Part shown: one piece after another, positions 1-11,000 of the stretch | Layout: every line of letters begins with the position of its first letter | Numbering within the stretch: the first letter of the stretch is position 1 | NCBI RefSeq assembly: GCF_023715505.1 | Contig: NZ_JAMBOH010000005.1 | Location: 124,001 to 188,000, forward strand | From: Neobacillus cucumis | GTDB lineage: Bacteria > Bacillota > Bacilli > Bacillales_B > DSM-18226 | Length of the DNA stretch: 64,000 bases | Direction of reading: 5' to 3' | Program-made: the position numbers and the translations under genes | The notes under the pieces: model-generated | The model's input: only the letters and a program-made list of their open reading frames with translations | What the model was told of the DNA's origin: nothing | Databases searched by the model: none

Positions 1-9
1 CTTCTGTGA

Positions 10-291
<282 letters not shown>

Positions 292-294
292 CTA

Positions 295-360
295 AAGTTT
301 TCATATCCCCTGTTACCGAGCAAGCGTCGGAGACTCGACTTGCCAAGTAAAGGTTTGTTT
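295..360 (-). promoter_or_regulatory. rpsO 5' leader, candidate S15 autoregulatory RNA
   Basis: Between the promoter and the S15 start codon there is a leader of roughly 85 nt. It contains a GC-rich hairpin (GCAAG at 321-325 facing CTTGC at 340-344, with an inner TCG/CGA stem). S15 binds its own leader in Geobacillus and other bacteria. That this hairpin is the binding site here is inference from position and structure only. Confidence 0.4.
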
Positions 361-373
361 TAATACGTATTTA

Positions 374-402
374 AGAATACATGGTTTTACGGCAAATTGC
401 AA
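374..402 (-). promoter_or_regulatory. sigma-A promoter for rpsO
   Basis: On the minus strand a TTGCAA -35 box (397-402) and a TATTCT -10 box (374-379) are separated by exactly 17 nt. It sits in the ribF-rpsO gap, so rpsO can be transcribed separately from the infB operon. Confidence 0.75.
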
Positions 403-450
403 GTTAAAACCTGAATATATTGTAAGAAATGCTTCTTTATAGCAGCATGC

Positions 451-1404
451 CTAAGAAGATTGTCGATTCTTTTCAAAGTAAGAGAGTGCATTTTGTTTAT
501 CTTTTTCAATCTGTGTAACAAGTTCAACAATACCAGCAAATTTTTGCTCTTTACGAAGATAAAGATGCCATTCAATGACAACCTCGCTGCCATAGATGTC
601 CTCATGAAAATCAAACAAGTGAACCTCTACAGAAACCTTTAGTGATTCTTTATTAAATGTAGGCTTATAGCCAACATTACAGACTCCATCAAACCACCTA
701 TTATCAACCTTTAATCTAACAGCATAAACACCAGTTGGCGGGATAATATAATCATCAAATAAATCGACATTTGCTGTCGGAAAACCGATAGTTCGCCCTC
801 GTTTATCCCCGTGGACTACAATACCCGATGTAGTATAGAAACGTCCAAGCAGTACGGGAAGCTCTATGGTCTCACCTGCATTAAGCAGGCGGCGGATTCT
901 TGTAGAACTTACCTTTTCATCCGTTTGCACATATTTCGGAACAACCGTATAACTAAATTGATTTCGTGAATGAAATGGCAGGGTTTCCATTGTTCCTTTC
1001 CCCATCCGGCCATATGTGAAATCAAATCCGGCCACAACGTGTTGTACATTTAATCCAATAATATATTGATCAATAAATTCTTGTGGCAAAAGATAGGCAA
1101 ATTCTGCGGTAAACTCGATAATAAATAAATAATCAATCCCTAATTCTTCAATTATCTTCACTTTATCCGATAATGGGGTAATATAGTGAACATGTTGTGT
1201 GTTCTTCCCTAACACAACAGATGGATGCGGGTCAAATGTCATAACGGCACTGGATAATGCTTTTTCGTCCGCCTGCCTTTTTGCCTCCAGTATTACTTGT
1301 TGATGACCGCAGTGGACCCCGTCAAAATAACCAAGAGCTATTGCTAAGGGAGGAAACTCTGTATTAATTACATTAATTGGGTAACTAAGCCGTATTACTT
1401 CCAA
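451..1404 (-). CDS. ribF: bifunctional riboflavin kinase / FAD synthetase
   Basis: This cytoplasmic enzyme phosphorylates riboflavin to FMN and adenylylates FMN to FAD. The 317-residue protein has an N-terminal nucleotidyltransferase domain (about 1-185) with the HxGH motif at H31-H34 in GYFDGVHCGH. The C-terminal flavokinase domain (about 187-310) carries RTIGFPTANVD and PPTGVYAV. The start is a TTG at 1404, preceded by AAGGTGAG; no ATG is better placed. It is the last gene of the rimP-infB-truB operon, 33 nt after truB. In B. subtilis the gene is called ribC. Length and both domains are normal. Confidence 0.96.
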   Translation of the reverse strand: MEVIRLSYPINVINTEFPPLAIALGYFDGVHCGHQQVILEAKRQADEKALSSAVMTFDPHPSVVLGKNTQHVHYITPLSDKVKIIEELGIDYLFIIEFTAEFAYLLPQEFIDQYIIGLNVQHVVAGFDFTYGRMGKGTMETLPFHSRNQFSYTVVPKYVQTDEKVSSTRIRRLLNAGETIELPVLLGRFYTTSGIVVHGDKRGRTIGFPTANVDLFDDYIIPPTGVYAVRLKVDNRWFDGVCNVGYKPTFNKESLKVSVEVHLFDFHEDIYGSEVVIEWHLYLRKEQKFAGIVELVTQIEKDKQNALSYFEKNRQSS

Positions 1405-1437
1405 TGAAACTCACCTTTTCTATTCCGTACCTTTTTA

Positions 1438-2355
1438 TTAAATCTCGTTACGTAATACCTTAACGGGTTTGAGGAGATTCGGCTTGCTGGGGTGCTTAGC
1501 ATAAATAGCGAGAGCCGTTCCATCATCCGTTTCAGCGATTATTGGTCCGTTAATTATTTTTAAATAATCTGGTGTTTCTAACAGTGCACCATTTTTCACT
1601 TTCTCTGCTACTTTATCATTAATACGAAATTTCGGCAAATGAGAAAGTGCAGTTTCTAACGGTCTTAAAACATTTGAAATCGTCCCCTCTTCCATATGCC
1701 TTTCAATATCCTCAAAAGTTAAACAATCCTCCAAAGTAAAGCTAGCCGATTGGATTCTTTGCAAATACGACATATGGGCAGGAAAACCAAGAATCTCCCC
1801 AATCATCACGGCTAAGGTACGGATATAGGTTCCTTTGCTGCAGGTAACCCTAAAACGAAATGAAATCGTTTCTCCTTCAAATTGCTCCCTTTCATCAAGT
1901 AATTCAATGGAGTAAATCGATACCACCCTGGTTGGCCGTTCTACTTCAATCCCTTTTCGGGCATATTCATATAGACGAACACCTCCTACCTTCACGGCAG
2001 AATACATTGGAGGAGTTTGTTCAATATCCCCTGTCAATGTTTGTAACACTTGCAGAATTTCGTTCCTTGCAATCACGTGATTAACAGCTTTACGTTCAAC
2101 TACTTCACCTGAGGCATCTTCGGTAGTTGTTGAGAATCCGATTGTGACTTCCCCTAGGTAGGCTTTTCCTGCATCTGTTATGTATTCCGCTACCTTTGTG
2201 GCTTTACCAATACAAATGGGAAGGACGCCAGTGACGTCTGGATCAAGTGTGCCAGTATGACCCACCTTTTTAGTTTTTAATATTTTCCTCAGTCTAAAAA
2301 CACAATCGTGTGAAGTTAGTCCTGCAGGCTTATATAATGGTAAAATCCCTTCCAT
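1438..2355 (-). CDS. truB: tRNA pseudouridine(55) synthase
   Basis: TruB makes pseudouridine 55 in the T-loop of nearly all tRNAs. The 305-residue protein opens with MEGILPLYKPAGLTSHD and has GHTGTLDPD, where D38 is the catalytic aspartate. The ATG at 2355 is chosen because GAAAGGAG precedes it at good spacing; an upstream in-frame ATG at 2376 would run through that site. It follows rbfA after a terminator-like hairpin, so its expression relative to upstream genes may be reduced. Identification is firm. Confidence 0.97.
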   Translation of the reverse strand: MEGILPLYKPAGLTSHDCVFRLRKILKTKKVGHTGTLDPDVTGVLPICIGKATKVAEYITDAGKAYLGEVTIGFSTTTEDASGEVVERKAVNHVIARNEILQVLQTLTGDIEQTPPMYSAVKVGGVRLYEYARKGIEVERPTRVVSIYSIELLDEREQFEGETISFRFRVTCSKGTYIRTLAVMIGEILGFPAHMSYLQRIQSASFTLEDCLTFEDIERHMEEGTISNVLRPLETALSHLPKFRINDKVAEKVKNGALLETPDYLKIINGPIIAETDDGTALAIYAKHPSKPNLLKPVKVLRNEI

Positions 2356-2402
2356 TTCGCAGCTCCTTTCATTCATCGTGACGAACCATTATTTTTCACA
2401 TT

Positions 2403-2430
2403 AAAAAAAGGGATAGACATAAGTCTATCC
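2403..2430 (-). terminator. intrinsic terminator after rbfA
   Basis: A perfect 8-bp stem GGATAGAC/GTCTATCC with a 4-nt loop (2411-2430) is followed on the minus strand by a run of seven T. It lies between rbfA and truB inside what is usually one operon, so it probably attenuates truB-ribF. Confidence 0.8.
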
Positions 2431-2431
2431 T

Positions 2432-2806
2432 CTATTCTTCCTCATGCTTTTCATACGGTTTATCATCGTCCGTATGCAATTGATGAAGCAGGGTCTCAAT
2501 TCGATTTCCGTAATCGATTGATTCATCCCATTCAAAAATAATTTCAGGTGTTTTTCGCAGGCGGATACGGTGGCCTATTTCGGTTCTAATAAACCCTTTT
2601 GCTTTAGCTAGGCCTTTTAAAGTATTCTCCTTTTGCTCTTCATCACCTAAAACCGATATAAAAACTTTAGCTTGTTGAAGATCTCCAGAAACTTGAACAT
2701 CGGTTACGGTCACAAAACCGATCCGGGGATCTTTAATTTTACGGCCGATAATGTCACTTAGTTCTTTTTTCATTTGTTCTCCAACACGATTTGCTCTGTG
2801 GCTCAT
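2432..2806 (-). CDS. rbfA: 30S ribosome-binding factor A
   Basis: RbfA is a KH-fold protein that binds immature 30S subunits and assists 16S rRNA 5' end maturation, including in the cold. The 124-residue product starts [16 protein letters not shown] and retains the conserved core [18 protein letters not shown] and [21 protein letters not shown]. The ATG at 2806 is preferred over a GTG at 2815 because AGAGGTGA lies a few bases before it. It follows ylxP closely in the nusA-infB operon. Length is normal. Confidence 0.97.
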   Translation of the reverse strand: MSHRANRVGEQMKKELSDIIGRKIKDPRIGFVTVTDVQVSGDLQQAKVFISVLGDEEQKENTLKGLAKAKGFIRTEIGHRIRLRKTPEIIFEWDESIDYGNRIETLLHQLHTDDDKPYEKHEEE

Positions 2807-2823
2807 TGCATTCACCTCTTAAC

Positions 2824-3105
2824 TTAAAGCCATTCTATCTCGGTGATCGTTCTTTCTATTTCTGGAAATGAGTCGATTAGTTTTAACGCTTTTTGTAATT
2901 CCTGCTCCGTGGCTGTCCGAGTGGAGGTAACGACTGCTATGGCTATTTTTGTTCTTTGCCAGACATCTTGAAAATCCACTTCAGCAACGGAAACATTAAA
3001 TCTCTGTTTTAAGCGCATAAGGATACGTTGCAGCACTGCCCGTTTATCTTTTAAAGAATGGGCATCGTAAATCATGCATTCACATTCGGCTATGCCGACA
3101 ATCAT
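2824..3105 (-). CDS. ylxP: DUF503 family protein YlxP
   Basis: This is a small 93-residue protein of the DUF503 family, found next to infB and rbfA throughout Firmicutes. The family start [22 protein letters not shown] is intact. Its ATG overlaps the infB stop codon (ATGA), which implies translational coupling. The molecular function is not established; its fixed position suggests a role in ribosome assembly or initiation, but that is inference. Confidence 0.9.
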   Translation of the reverse strand: MIVGIAECECMIYDAHSLKDKRAVLQRILMRLKQRFNVSVAEVDFQDVWQRTKIAIAVVTSTRTATEQELQKALKLIDSFPEIERTITEIEWL

Positions 3106-5423
3106 TTACGCTCGACTTCTTCCATTACATACGCCTCAATGATGTCTCCTTCTTTAACATCATTAAAGTTCTTAATGGTGATTCCACATTCGTATCCTTG
3201 TGCAACCTCTTTAGCATCGTCTTTAAATCGTTTCAAAGCATCGATTTGTCCTTCAAAGATCACAACACCATTACGAATTAGGCGGATTCCACTGTCACGA
3301 GTAATTTTACCATCGGTTACATACGAACCTGCGATAGTACCAACCTTTGATACCTTAAAGGTTTGACGAATTTCTGCCTGCCCAATAATTTTTTCTTGGA
3401 ATTCAGGGTCAAGCATTCCTTTCATCGCTGCTTCAATTTCTTCGATAACTTTATAAATAATCCGGTGCAGACGGACATCCACTTTTTCAGCTTCAGCCGC
3501 GCGTTTGGCATTCACATCCGGACGAACGTTAAAACCAATAACGATAGCATTTGATGCTGCGGCAAGGGTAATATCGGATTCATTAATAGCACCAACACCA
3601 TTATGAATGATTTTAATATTAACACCTTCTACATCAATTTTCTGTAAGGAAGCTGCCACAGCTTCTGCGGAACCTTGAACATCCGCTTTTAAGATAATGT
3701 TTAGATCCTTCATCTCGCCTTGCTTCAACTGCTCAAATAGATTATCCAAGCTGACAATTGATTTTTCACCACGATGGGCAACTAGTGCTACTTGGGCACG
3801 TGCTTCTCCAATTTGACGAGCTGTTTTTTCGTCCTCAAATACGACGAAACGATCGCCTGCTTGCGGTACATCATTCAAGCCTGTGATTTCAACAGGAGTA
3901 GATGGTCCAGCTTCTTTCACACGGCGGCCTTTATCATTAACCATCGCACGGACACGGCCATAGGTATTCCCTACAACGATTGGGTCACCTATTTTTAGTG
4001 TGCCATTTTGGACTAATAATGTTGCAACAGAACCGCGTCCTTTATCCAATTGAGCTTCGATAACTGTTCCAACTGCATTTCTGTTAGGATTTGCTTTGTA
4101 TTCTTCTACCTCACTAACGAGGAGAATCATTTCAAGCAGGTTATCGATACCTTCTCCTGTTTTTGCGGATAGTGGTACAAAAATAGTATCCCCACCCCAG
4201 GCTTCTGATACTAATCCATGTTCAGTTAATTCCTGCATAACACGATCAGCATTGGCTGCTTCTTTATCCATTTTATTAACAGCGACAATAATTGGCACTT
4301 CTGCCGCTTTTGCATGGTTAATCGCTTCAACCGTTTGTGGCATAACGCCATCATCAGCTGCAACAACTAAAATTGTGATGTCGGTAATTTTAGCACCACG
4401 GGCACGCATGGTCGTAAAGGCCGCGTGTCCAGGAGTATCTAGGAAGGTAATCTTCTTACCATTTTCAACAACTTGGTATGCTCCAATATGCTGAGTAATC
4501 CCTCCTGCTTCGCCTTCGGTCACTTTTGTATTCCGAATCGAATCAAGTAAGGTTGTTTTACCATGGTCAACGTGTCCCATAATGGTTACAACTGAAGGTC
4601 TTTCCACTAATTCCTCTGGAGCATCTTCTGTAAAATACACTTCAAGATCAGTGGTATCGATTTTGATTTCTTCTTCTACTTCAACACCATACTCACCGGC
4701 AATTAATTCAATAGCATCTTTATCAAGCACCTGATTGATGGTAGCCATAACGCCTAGTAAAAAGAGCTTTTTAATGATTTCTGATGGTTCGCGATAGATC
4801 TTTTTCGCTAATTCTCCAACAGTTAAAGATTCACTAAAGGTAATTTTAGCTGGAAGCTCTTTTTCCTTTTTCTTTACAGGTTGAGATTGTTGAACTGGCG
4901 TGTGAGCCTTCTTCTTTTTATTATTGTTATTATTGTTATGATTACGATTTTGGTTATTATTATAAGGTCTTGCCTTAGCTTTATCAGCATTATTAAAGAC
5001 TTTATTTTCTTTTGATTGCGATTCTTGGTTTTGCTTTTTGCCTTCCACCTTTTTTGGTGGTGAGACAACTTTTACCTTGCTAGGAGCTGTATTATTATCA
5101 GCAGCTTCCTCAAATGCTTTAGGTGACTTCGCCTGTACTTGAGGTTTTTGACCACCTTGAGCAGGTCTTTGATTTTGGCGATTGTGCGCCCCCGCTGGAC
5201 GGGAATTGGTACGATTTTGCTGCCCATTGTTGTTTTGTTTGGGCTGTGAACTAGAACCTGCTGCCTGTTTGTTATAAGTGGCATCCAGTTTTTTTACATC
5301 TGCATCTTCTATAGTTGCCATATGATTAGAGACCTCGATATTCATTTCTTTTAGTTTATTAATTATTTCTTTACTTGAAATATTGTGTTTTTTTGCGTAT
5401 TCATAAACACGGATTTTACTCAT
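3102..5423 (-). CDS. infB: translation initiation factor IF-2
   Basis: IF-2 is the GTPase that places initiator fMet-tRNA on the 30S subunit and promotes subunit joining. The 773-residue protein has an IF2-N domain at about 1-50, then a long low-complexity linker to about 190 rich in Asn, Gln and Lys, including an Asn-rich run near residue 165. The G domain has GHVDHGKT (about 283-290), DTPGHAAF and NKMDK, followed by the beta-barrel and C-terminal tRNA-binding domains. Start ATG at 5423 follows GGGGGTG; a GTG at 5432 is less likely. It overlaps ylxP at its 3' end. Confidence 0.98.
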   Translation of the reverse strand: MSKIRVYEYAKKHNISSKEIINKLKEMNIEVSNHMATIEDADVKKLDATYNKQAAGSSSQPKQNNNGQQNRTNSRPAGAHNRQNQRPAQGGQKPQVQAKSPKAFEEAADNNTAPSKVKVVSPPKKVEGKKQNQESQSKENKVFNNADKAKARPYNNNQNRNHNNNNNNKKKKAHTPVQQSQPVKKKEKELPAKITFSESLTVGELAKKIYREPSEIIKKLFLLGVMATINQVLDKDAIELIAGEYGVEVEEEIKIDTTDLEVYFTEDAPEELVERPSVVTIMGHVDHGKTTLLDSIRNTKVTEGEAGGITQHIGAYQVVENGKKITFLDTPGHAAFTTMRARGAKITDITILVVAADDGVMPQTVEAINHAKAAEVPIIVAVNKMDKEAANADRVMQELTEHGLVSEAWGGDTIFVPLSAKTGEGIDNLLEMILLVSEVEEYKANPNRNAVGTVIEAQLDKGRGSVATLLVQNGTLKIGDPIVVGNTYGRVRAMVNDKGRRVKEAGPSTPVEITGLNDVPQAGDRFVVFEDEKTARQIGEARAQVALVAHRGEKSIVSLDNLFEQLKQGEMKDLNIILKADVQGSAEAVAASLQKIDVEGVNIKIIHNGVGAINESDITLAAASNAIVIGFNVRPDVNAKRAAEAEKVDVRLHRIIYKVIEEIEAAMKGMLDPEFQEKIIGQAEIRQTFKVSKVGTIAGSYVTDGKITRDSGIRLIRNGVVIFEGQIDALKRFKDDAKEVAQGYECGITIKNFNDVKEGDIIEAYVMEEVERK

Positions 5424-5443
5424 TTGTTTCACCCCCGCTAGAT

Positions 5444-5746
5444 TTAATCGAGCAACGTTATCAATTTCTTTGCAAATCCATCATCCATAACAGCTACAAC
5501 AACGCGGGCTTCTTTGCCAATTGCCTGACCAAGAAGATAACGATCTTCCACCATTCTTAAAGGCACATGATAAGAATTACATTTATCTGTAATTTTTTTA
5601 GTTGTATTTGCAGATGCATCTGCGGCTAATAAAACGAGTTTTGCCTTATTGTTTCGAATTTCCTTAACGGCAAGCTCCTCACCTGATATGATTCTACGCG
5701 CTCGATTGGCTAAGCCAAGCAATGACATCCATTGATTGTCCTTCAT
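5444..5746 (-). CDS. ylxQ: L7Ae-family ribosomal protein YlxQ
   Basis: This 100-residue protein belongs to the L7Ae/L30e RNA-binding family, which recognises kink-turn RNA. The sequence [41 protein letters not shown] is the family signature. It sits between rnpM and infB, as in other Bacilli, with about 8 nt to its upstream neighbour, so it is co-transcribed. Its exact ribosomal or RNase P-related role is not certain. Confidence 0.92.
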   Translation of the reverse strand: MKDNQWMSLLGLANRARRIISGEELAVKEIRNNKAKLVLLAADASANTTKKITDKCNSYHVPLRMVEDRYLLGQAIGKEARVVVAVMDDGFAKKLITLLD

Positions 5747-5754
5747 TTGGATAG

Positions 5755-6027
5755 TCAGTTCTCCTTCTCTATTAACTCAAGCAGTTCTTCATAGATGGAA
5801 TCATTTATTGATACTTCTAAATGGTTAGATAGGGTGTTCTTTTTCTTGGCCAAAAGAACAGCTTCTTTGTTCTTTGAAAGGTATGCACCTCTGCCCGATT
5901 TCTTTCCAGTCAAATCGATCGAAACTTCCCCTTCTTTTGAACGAACGATGCGAACGAGTTCTTTTTTCGGTTTCATTTCACCGGTTGCTACACATTTTCG
6001 CATAGGAACTTTTTTCTTAGTGTTCAC
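5755..6027 (-). CDS. rnpM: YlxR family RNA-binding protein (RNase P modulator)
   Basis: This 90-residue protein is of the YlxR (DUF448) family. The conserved [20 protein letters not shown] and [13 protein letters not shown] segments are present. In B. subtilis the homologue has been reported to bind and modulate RNase P, hence the newer name rnpM. Translation starts at a GTG (6027), preceded by GAGGTGG; no alternative start gives the conserved N terminus. It lies between nusA and ylxQ with short spacing. Confidence 0.9.
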   Translation of the reverse strand: MNTKKKVPMRKCVATGEMKPKKELVRIVRSKEGEVSIDLTGKKSGRGAYLSKNKEAVLLAKKKNTLSNHLEVSINDSIYEELLELIEKEN

Positions 6028-6043
6028 TCGCCATCCACCTCAC

Positions 6044-7168
6044 CTAGTCATCTAACTCTTCTTCAAAATCCATATCAGTATCGACGTGATCGTCAAATAG
6101 TCTGATTGTTTCTTCACGTGGATATATTCCTAGCTCACGTGCTTCTGTTTCGGATTTGATATCAATTTTCCAGCCAGTTAATTTCGCGGCAAGACGGGCA
6201 TTTTGTCCCCGTTTACCAATGGCCAATGAAAGCTGATAGTCAGGTACAACAACTGTTGTTGCTTTATCCGCTTCCTTCACCATAACATCAAGCACCTTAG
6301 ATGGGCTTAGTGAATTGGCGACAAACACAACTGGGTCATCTGACCACTTTACAATATCAATTTTTTCACCCTTCAATTCGTTCACTACAGCCTGAACGCG
6401 AGTTCCTTTTGGACCAACGCAGGATCCAACAGGATCAACTTCTATGTTATCCGAATGCACAGAAATCTTTGAGCGGTCGCCTGCTTCACGAGCGACTGAT
6501 TTAATCTCCACTGTACCATCATAAATTTCCGGAACTTCAATTTCAAATAATCGTTTTAATAGTCCTGGGTGTGTACGAGATACAAAGATTTGTGGACCTT
6601 TTGTCGTTTTTTCTACCTTTGTAATAAACACCTTGATACGATCATGTGGCTTGTATCGTTCATTTGGCATTTGTTCATTTGCAGGTAGTAATGCTTCAAT
6701 TTTACCAAGGCTGACGTAAATAAATTTGGAGTCCAGTCTTTGGACAATCCCAGTCATGATATCTTCTTCACGGTCGATAAATTCAGAATAAATAATTCCA
6801 CGTTCCGCTTCTCTTACACGCTGTGTGACCACTTGTTTTGCGGTTTGTGCTGCAATCCTGCCAAAGTCTTTTGGCGTAACTTCCATTTCGACAACATCTT
6901 CAACTTGATAATTTGGGTTGATTCGCTGGGCATCTTCTAGCGATATTTCCAGACGTGGATCAAAAACTTGATCAACTACCTCTTTACGTGCAAAAACACG
7001 CATAGAACCAGTTCCTAAATTTAAATCGATGCGGACATTTTGAGCTTGATTGAAATTTCGGCGATATGCTGAAATTAGAGCTGCTTCAATGGCGTCAATT
7101 AATATCTCCCTGGAAATCCCTTTCTCTCTTTCCAGTATTGTAAGAGCATCTAATAATTCGCTGCTCAT
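6044..7168 (-). CDS. nusA: transcription termination/antitermination factor NusA
   Basis: NusA binds RNA polymerase and nascent RNA, increasing pausing and intrinsic termination. The 374-residue protein has the N-terminal polymerase-binding domain (about 1-125), an S1 domain (about 135-200) and two KH domains, including [17 protein letters not shown] and [19 protein letters not shown]. It ends with an acidic tail. It lacks the C-terminal acidic repeats of E. coli NusA, as is normal for Firmicutes. It follows rimP by about 40 nt in the operon. Confidence 0.98.
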   Translation of the reverse strand: MSSELLDALTILEREKGISREILIDAIEAALISAYRRNFNQAQNVRIDLNLGTGSMRVFARKEVVDQVFDPRLEISLEDAQRINPNYQVEDVVEMEVTPKDFGRIAAQTAKQVVTQRVREAERGIIYSEFIDREEDIMTGIVQRLDSKFIYVSLGKIEALLPANEQMPNERYKPHDRIKVFITKVEKTTKGPQIFVSRTHPGLLKRLFEIEVPEIYDGTVEIKSVAREAGDRSKISVHSDNIEVDPVGSCVGPKGTRVQAVVNELKGEKIDIVKWSDDPVVFVANSLSPSKVLDVMVKEADKATTVVVPDYQLSLAIGKRGQNARLAAKLTGWKIDIKSETEARELGIYPREETIRLFDDHVDTDMDFEEELDD

Positions 7169-7206
7169 TTGCTTGTATCCCCCTAATCCTTAATAAATTT
7201 TCTATT

Positions 7207-7677
7207 TTACGAAAAAGTAACTGCGAGTCGTGCACTTGCTACTTTTTCAAATGGAATTTCAATCGATTTTTTACGAGTTTTAAACTTAACCTCAACGGTA
7301 ACCTTATCTCCATCAAAGCCCACTAATTTACCCTCAAACTTATTTTCCCCATCGATTGGCTCGTAGGTCTTGATAAAAACATTTTTACCTACAGCTCTTT
7401 CAAAGTCTTTTGCCTTCTTTAATGGCCTCTCTGCACCGGGGGATGATACCTCAAGAAAATAGTTATGTGGAATGGGATCCAATTCATCGAGTTTCTCACT
7501 CAGCCGTTCGCTCACCAAGCCGCAATCTTCGATATCAACTCCGCTCTCTTTATCGATATATACGCGAAGATACCAGCTTTTTCCTTCTTTCACATACTCA
7601 ATTTCCACTAATTCTAATCCAAGATCCTGAAAAATTGGTGCAGCCAGCTCTTCAACAACTTCCGTCACTTTGCTCAT
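7207..7677 (-). CDS. rimP: ribosome maturation factor RimP
   Basis: RimP is needed for maturation of the 30S subunit and acts before the late assembly factors. The 156-residue protein has the two-domain RimP pattern with [15 protein letters not shown] ([27 protein letters not shown]) and [13 protein letters not shown] segments. It is the first gene of the nusA-infB operon here, with AAGGAGGT before its ATG. No confident promoter was found in the A+T-rich stretch just upstream, but transcription must begin in or above that gap. Confidence 0.96.
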   Translation of the reverse strand: MSKVTEVVEELAAPIFQDLGLELVEIEYVKEGKSWYLRVYIDKESGVDIEDCGLVSERLSEKLDELDPIPHNYFLEVSSPGAERPLKKAKDFERAVGKNVFIKTYEPIDGENKFEGKLVGFDGDKVTVEVKFKTRKKSIEIPFEKVASARLAVTFS

Positions 7678-7808
7678 GCTTTACCTCCTTTTCTTTATTA
7701 TTTCACCCAAATTCTATGTAGTTCACGGATAGTTTTATCAAGTAACGCTAAAAAAACAAATAGTAAACAAAACCAAGATGCATTTAAAGCAGCTTGGTTA
7801 CATAACGA

Positions 7809-7830
7809 AAGAGTGGGTTTCCCCACTCTT
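7809..7830 (-). terminator. hairpin after polC, probable weak terminator
   Basis: A 9-bp stem AAGAGTGGG/CCCACTCTT with a 4-nt loop lies in the polC-rimP gap. On the minus strand only three T follow, so termination may be inefficient. The stem is the same as that of the terminator after topA. Confidence 0.5.
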
Positions 7831-7898
7831 GAACTCGAGAGTATTTCTTAGTATTTCCAATAAAACTATACCATAACCGTAGTTTATATGCAAACCCC

Positions 7899-8017
7899 AA
7901 AAGCGGAAGCACCTTGCTCATGGGCGACCAGCATAAGACGAGCTGGTAATAAGGTTGCTTTTTAACCTTATTGCCAGATTGGCTTATGACCCCGAGCCCC
8001 TAGGCGCTGCAGCTGGA
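7899..8017 (+). repeat. interspersed hairpin repeat, full medium copy (plus orientation)
   Basis: This copy has the left end AAAAGCGGAAGCACC and right end TAGGCGCTGCAGCTGGA. A central hairpin pairs CATAAG (7932-7937) with CTTATG (7983-7988) and then CTGGTAATAAGGTT (7943-7956) with AACCTTATTGCCAG (7964-7977), around a GCTTTTT loop. It occupies the 393-nt gap between rimP and polC together with a truncated second copy. See the findings for the family. Confidence 0.85.
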
Positions 8018-8024
8018 TGCAAAC

Positions 8025-8051
8025 AAAAGCGGAAGCGCCTTGCTCATGGGC
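8025..8051 (+). repeat. interspersed repeat, truncated left end
   Basis: A second left end, AAAAGCGGAAGCGCC followed by TTGCTCATGGGC, lies 7 nt after the preceding copy in the same orientation. It has no hairpin or right end. It lies just downstream of the polC stop codon. Confidence 0.75.
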
Positions 8052-8070
8052 TGATGTAATCTGGACTCTG

Positions 8071-11000
8071 CTAGAACAGCGAAAGCTGGTTTTGTTCAGG
8101 CAGTGCTGCAAGACAACCTTGTTTGTCTAAATATTCCAGTATAGTCTTGGATACTTTACCGCGCTGCTGTAAATCTTCTTTCGATAGGAACTCTCCATCT
8201 TCCCTCGCCTTAACAATATTAAAAGCCGCATTTGTTCCTAATCCAGGAATGGAATTGAATGGAGGAATTAACGTATTTCCTTCAATAATAAATTCTGAAG
8301 CATCTGATTTATATAAATCATAGTTTTGGAAGCTGAAACCTCTTTCCGTCATCTCAAGAGCAAGTTCTAGGACGGTTAATAAGTTTTTCTCTTTATTTGA
8401 TGCTTCAAGCCCTTTGGCATTAATTTCTCCAAGTTTAGCCCGAATCGCTTCAGAACCCCTTGACATTGCTTCAATATCAAAGTCCTCCGCACGAACTGTG
8501 AAGTAGGCAGCATAATAAAGAAGTGGAAGATGAACCTTGAAATAAGCAATCCGAACAGCCATTAATACATAAGCGGCAGCGTGTGCTTTAGGAAACATAT
8601 ACTTTATTTTTTTGCATGAATCAATGTACCATTCCGGTACTTCATTCTTGCGCATTTCTGCTTCCATCTCTTCGGATAACCCTTTCCCTTTACGAACAGA
8701 CTCCATAATCTTAAAAGCAAACGATGGTTCAAGCCCCTGATAGATCAAATACACCATGATATCATCACGACAACCAATAACTTCACTCAAATTACAGGTT
8801 TTATTATGAATTAATTCCTGCGCATTTCCGAGCCATACGTCCGTTCCATGCGATAAGCCGGAAATCTGAACGAGTTCCGAAAAGGTCGTCGGCTTCGTAT
8901 CTTCAAGCATTTGCCGAACAAATCTGGTACCAAATTCCGGAATACCCAATGTACCGGTTTTACACATGATTTGCTGTTCTGTTACACCTAAAGATTCAGT
9001 GCTGCTAAAAATTTTCATAACTTCTGGGTCATCGGTCGGAATCGTTTTTGGATCGATACCACTCAGATCCTGAAGCATCCGGATGACGGTTGGATCATCG
9101 TGCCCAAGTATATCGAGCTTTAAGACGTTATCATGAATGGAATGGAAATCAAAATGGGTTGTTTTCCACTCAGAATTTCGGTCATCGGCCGGAAATTGAA
9201 TCGGTGTAAAGTCATAGACATCCATATAGTCAGGAATAACAATAATACCACCTGGATGCTGACCTGTTGTCCTTTTTACACCCGTACAGCCTGAAGCCAG
9301 CCGTTCAATCTCAGCTCCACGGATTTGCATATTATTATCCTGCTGATAGGCTTTTACATAACCAAATGCCGTTTTATCAGCAACCGTACCAATTGTTCCC
9401 GCACGATATACATACTCTTCACCGAATAGTACCTTTGTATAGTTGTGTGCACGGGGCTGATATTCTCCGGAAAAGTTCAAATCGATATCGGGTACTTTGT
9501 CACCTTTAAAACCAAGGAATGTTTCGAAAGGAATATCATGACCGTCTTTGCGGTATTTGCTCCCGCAATTTGGACAGTCTTTATCAGGCAAGTCAAACCC
9601 GGAACCAACGGAACCGTCATTAAAGAACTCAGAATGTTTACAGCTTGGACACACATAGTGTGGCGGCAGTGGATTTACTTCCGTAATCTCTGTCATGGTA
9701 GCAACTAAAGATGAACCGACGGATCCACGCGAACCAACGAGATAACCATCATCAAGTGATTTTTTAACAAGTTTATGTGAAATCAAATAAATAACGGCAA
9801 ATCCATGTCCGATAATACTTTTTAATTCTTTTTCCAGCCTTGCTTCCACTATTTCTGGAAGCGGATCACCATAAATACTGCGTGCCATTGAGTAACTCAT
9901 CTCACGCATCTCTTCATCTGCACCTTCAATACGAGGTGTATATAAATCATCTTTAATCGGCTTAATGACATCGATCATATCTGCAACTTTATTCGTATTG
10001 GTAACAACAATTTCTTTAGCCTTCTCTGCCCCTAAAAACGAGAAGGCATCGAGCATTTCGTTTGTCGTTCTAAAGTGAACATCCGGTAATTCGTGCCTGT
10101 TCAATGGGTTTGCTCCGCCTTGTGAGTTAACTAATATTTTTCGGTATATTTTGTCATTCTCATTTAAGTAATGGACATTTCCTGTCGCGACGACTGGAAT
10201 ACCCAACTTATCACCAAGGGCTACAATTTTACTAATGATGTCTTCCATTGCTTTCTCATCACGCACCAATTCCATTTCGATCAGCGGTGCATTCACTTCT
10301 TTTGGCATTACTTCAAGATAGTCATAAAAGCCGGCATGTGACTCAACTTCATCAGGAGATTTTTGCATCATCCCTTCAAAAACTTCACCCTTATTACAAC
10401 CAGATCCTACTAAAATTCCCTCCCGATATTTTTGCAAAACTGATCTTGGAAGTCTTGGTACTCTATAAAAGTACTCAATATGGGAAATGGAAATTAGTTT
10501 GAAAAGGTTTTTTAAGCCTGCTTCTGTCTGAGCTAAAAGGGTGCAATGATAAGGACGGGCCCGTTGGTAAGCATTACCTTTCCCCATGTTATTGTTGAAT
10601 TCATCATGATACTCAATTCCTTTTTCTAGAGCGTCCTTTAGCATTTTCAAGAGCAGATAGCCAGTTGCTTCAGCATCATAAATGGCCCGGTGGTGCTGGG
10701 TTAATTCAATATCAAATTTTTTGGTCAATGTATTTAGACGATGATTTTTCATTTCAGGATACAAAAAACGTCCCAATTCTAATGTGTCAATAACAGGATT
10801 TTTTGCTTTTTCTAAGCCAATATTTTTATAGCCGACATTTAAAAAGCCCATATCAAAGGAGGCATTATGGGCAACAAGGACGGCGTCTCCGACCCAGTCG
10901 TGGAATCTTTGGATTACTTCCCCAACATCTGGGGCGTTTTGAACCATATCATCTGTAATTCCAGTTAAATTAATGGTTGTTGCCGAAAGTCGATGATGCG

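Noticed and set aside
7899..8051. CRISPR array
   Set aside because: The repeats are not regularly spaced, have no spacers of constant length and are scattered over the window, so they are interspersed elements.
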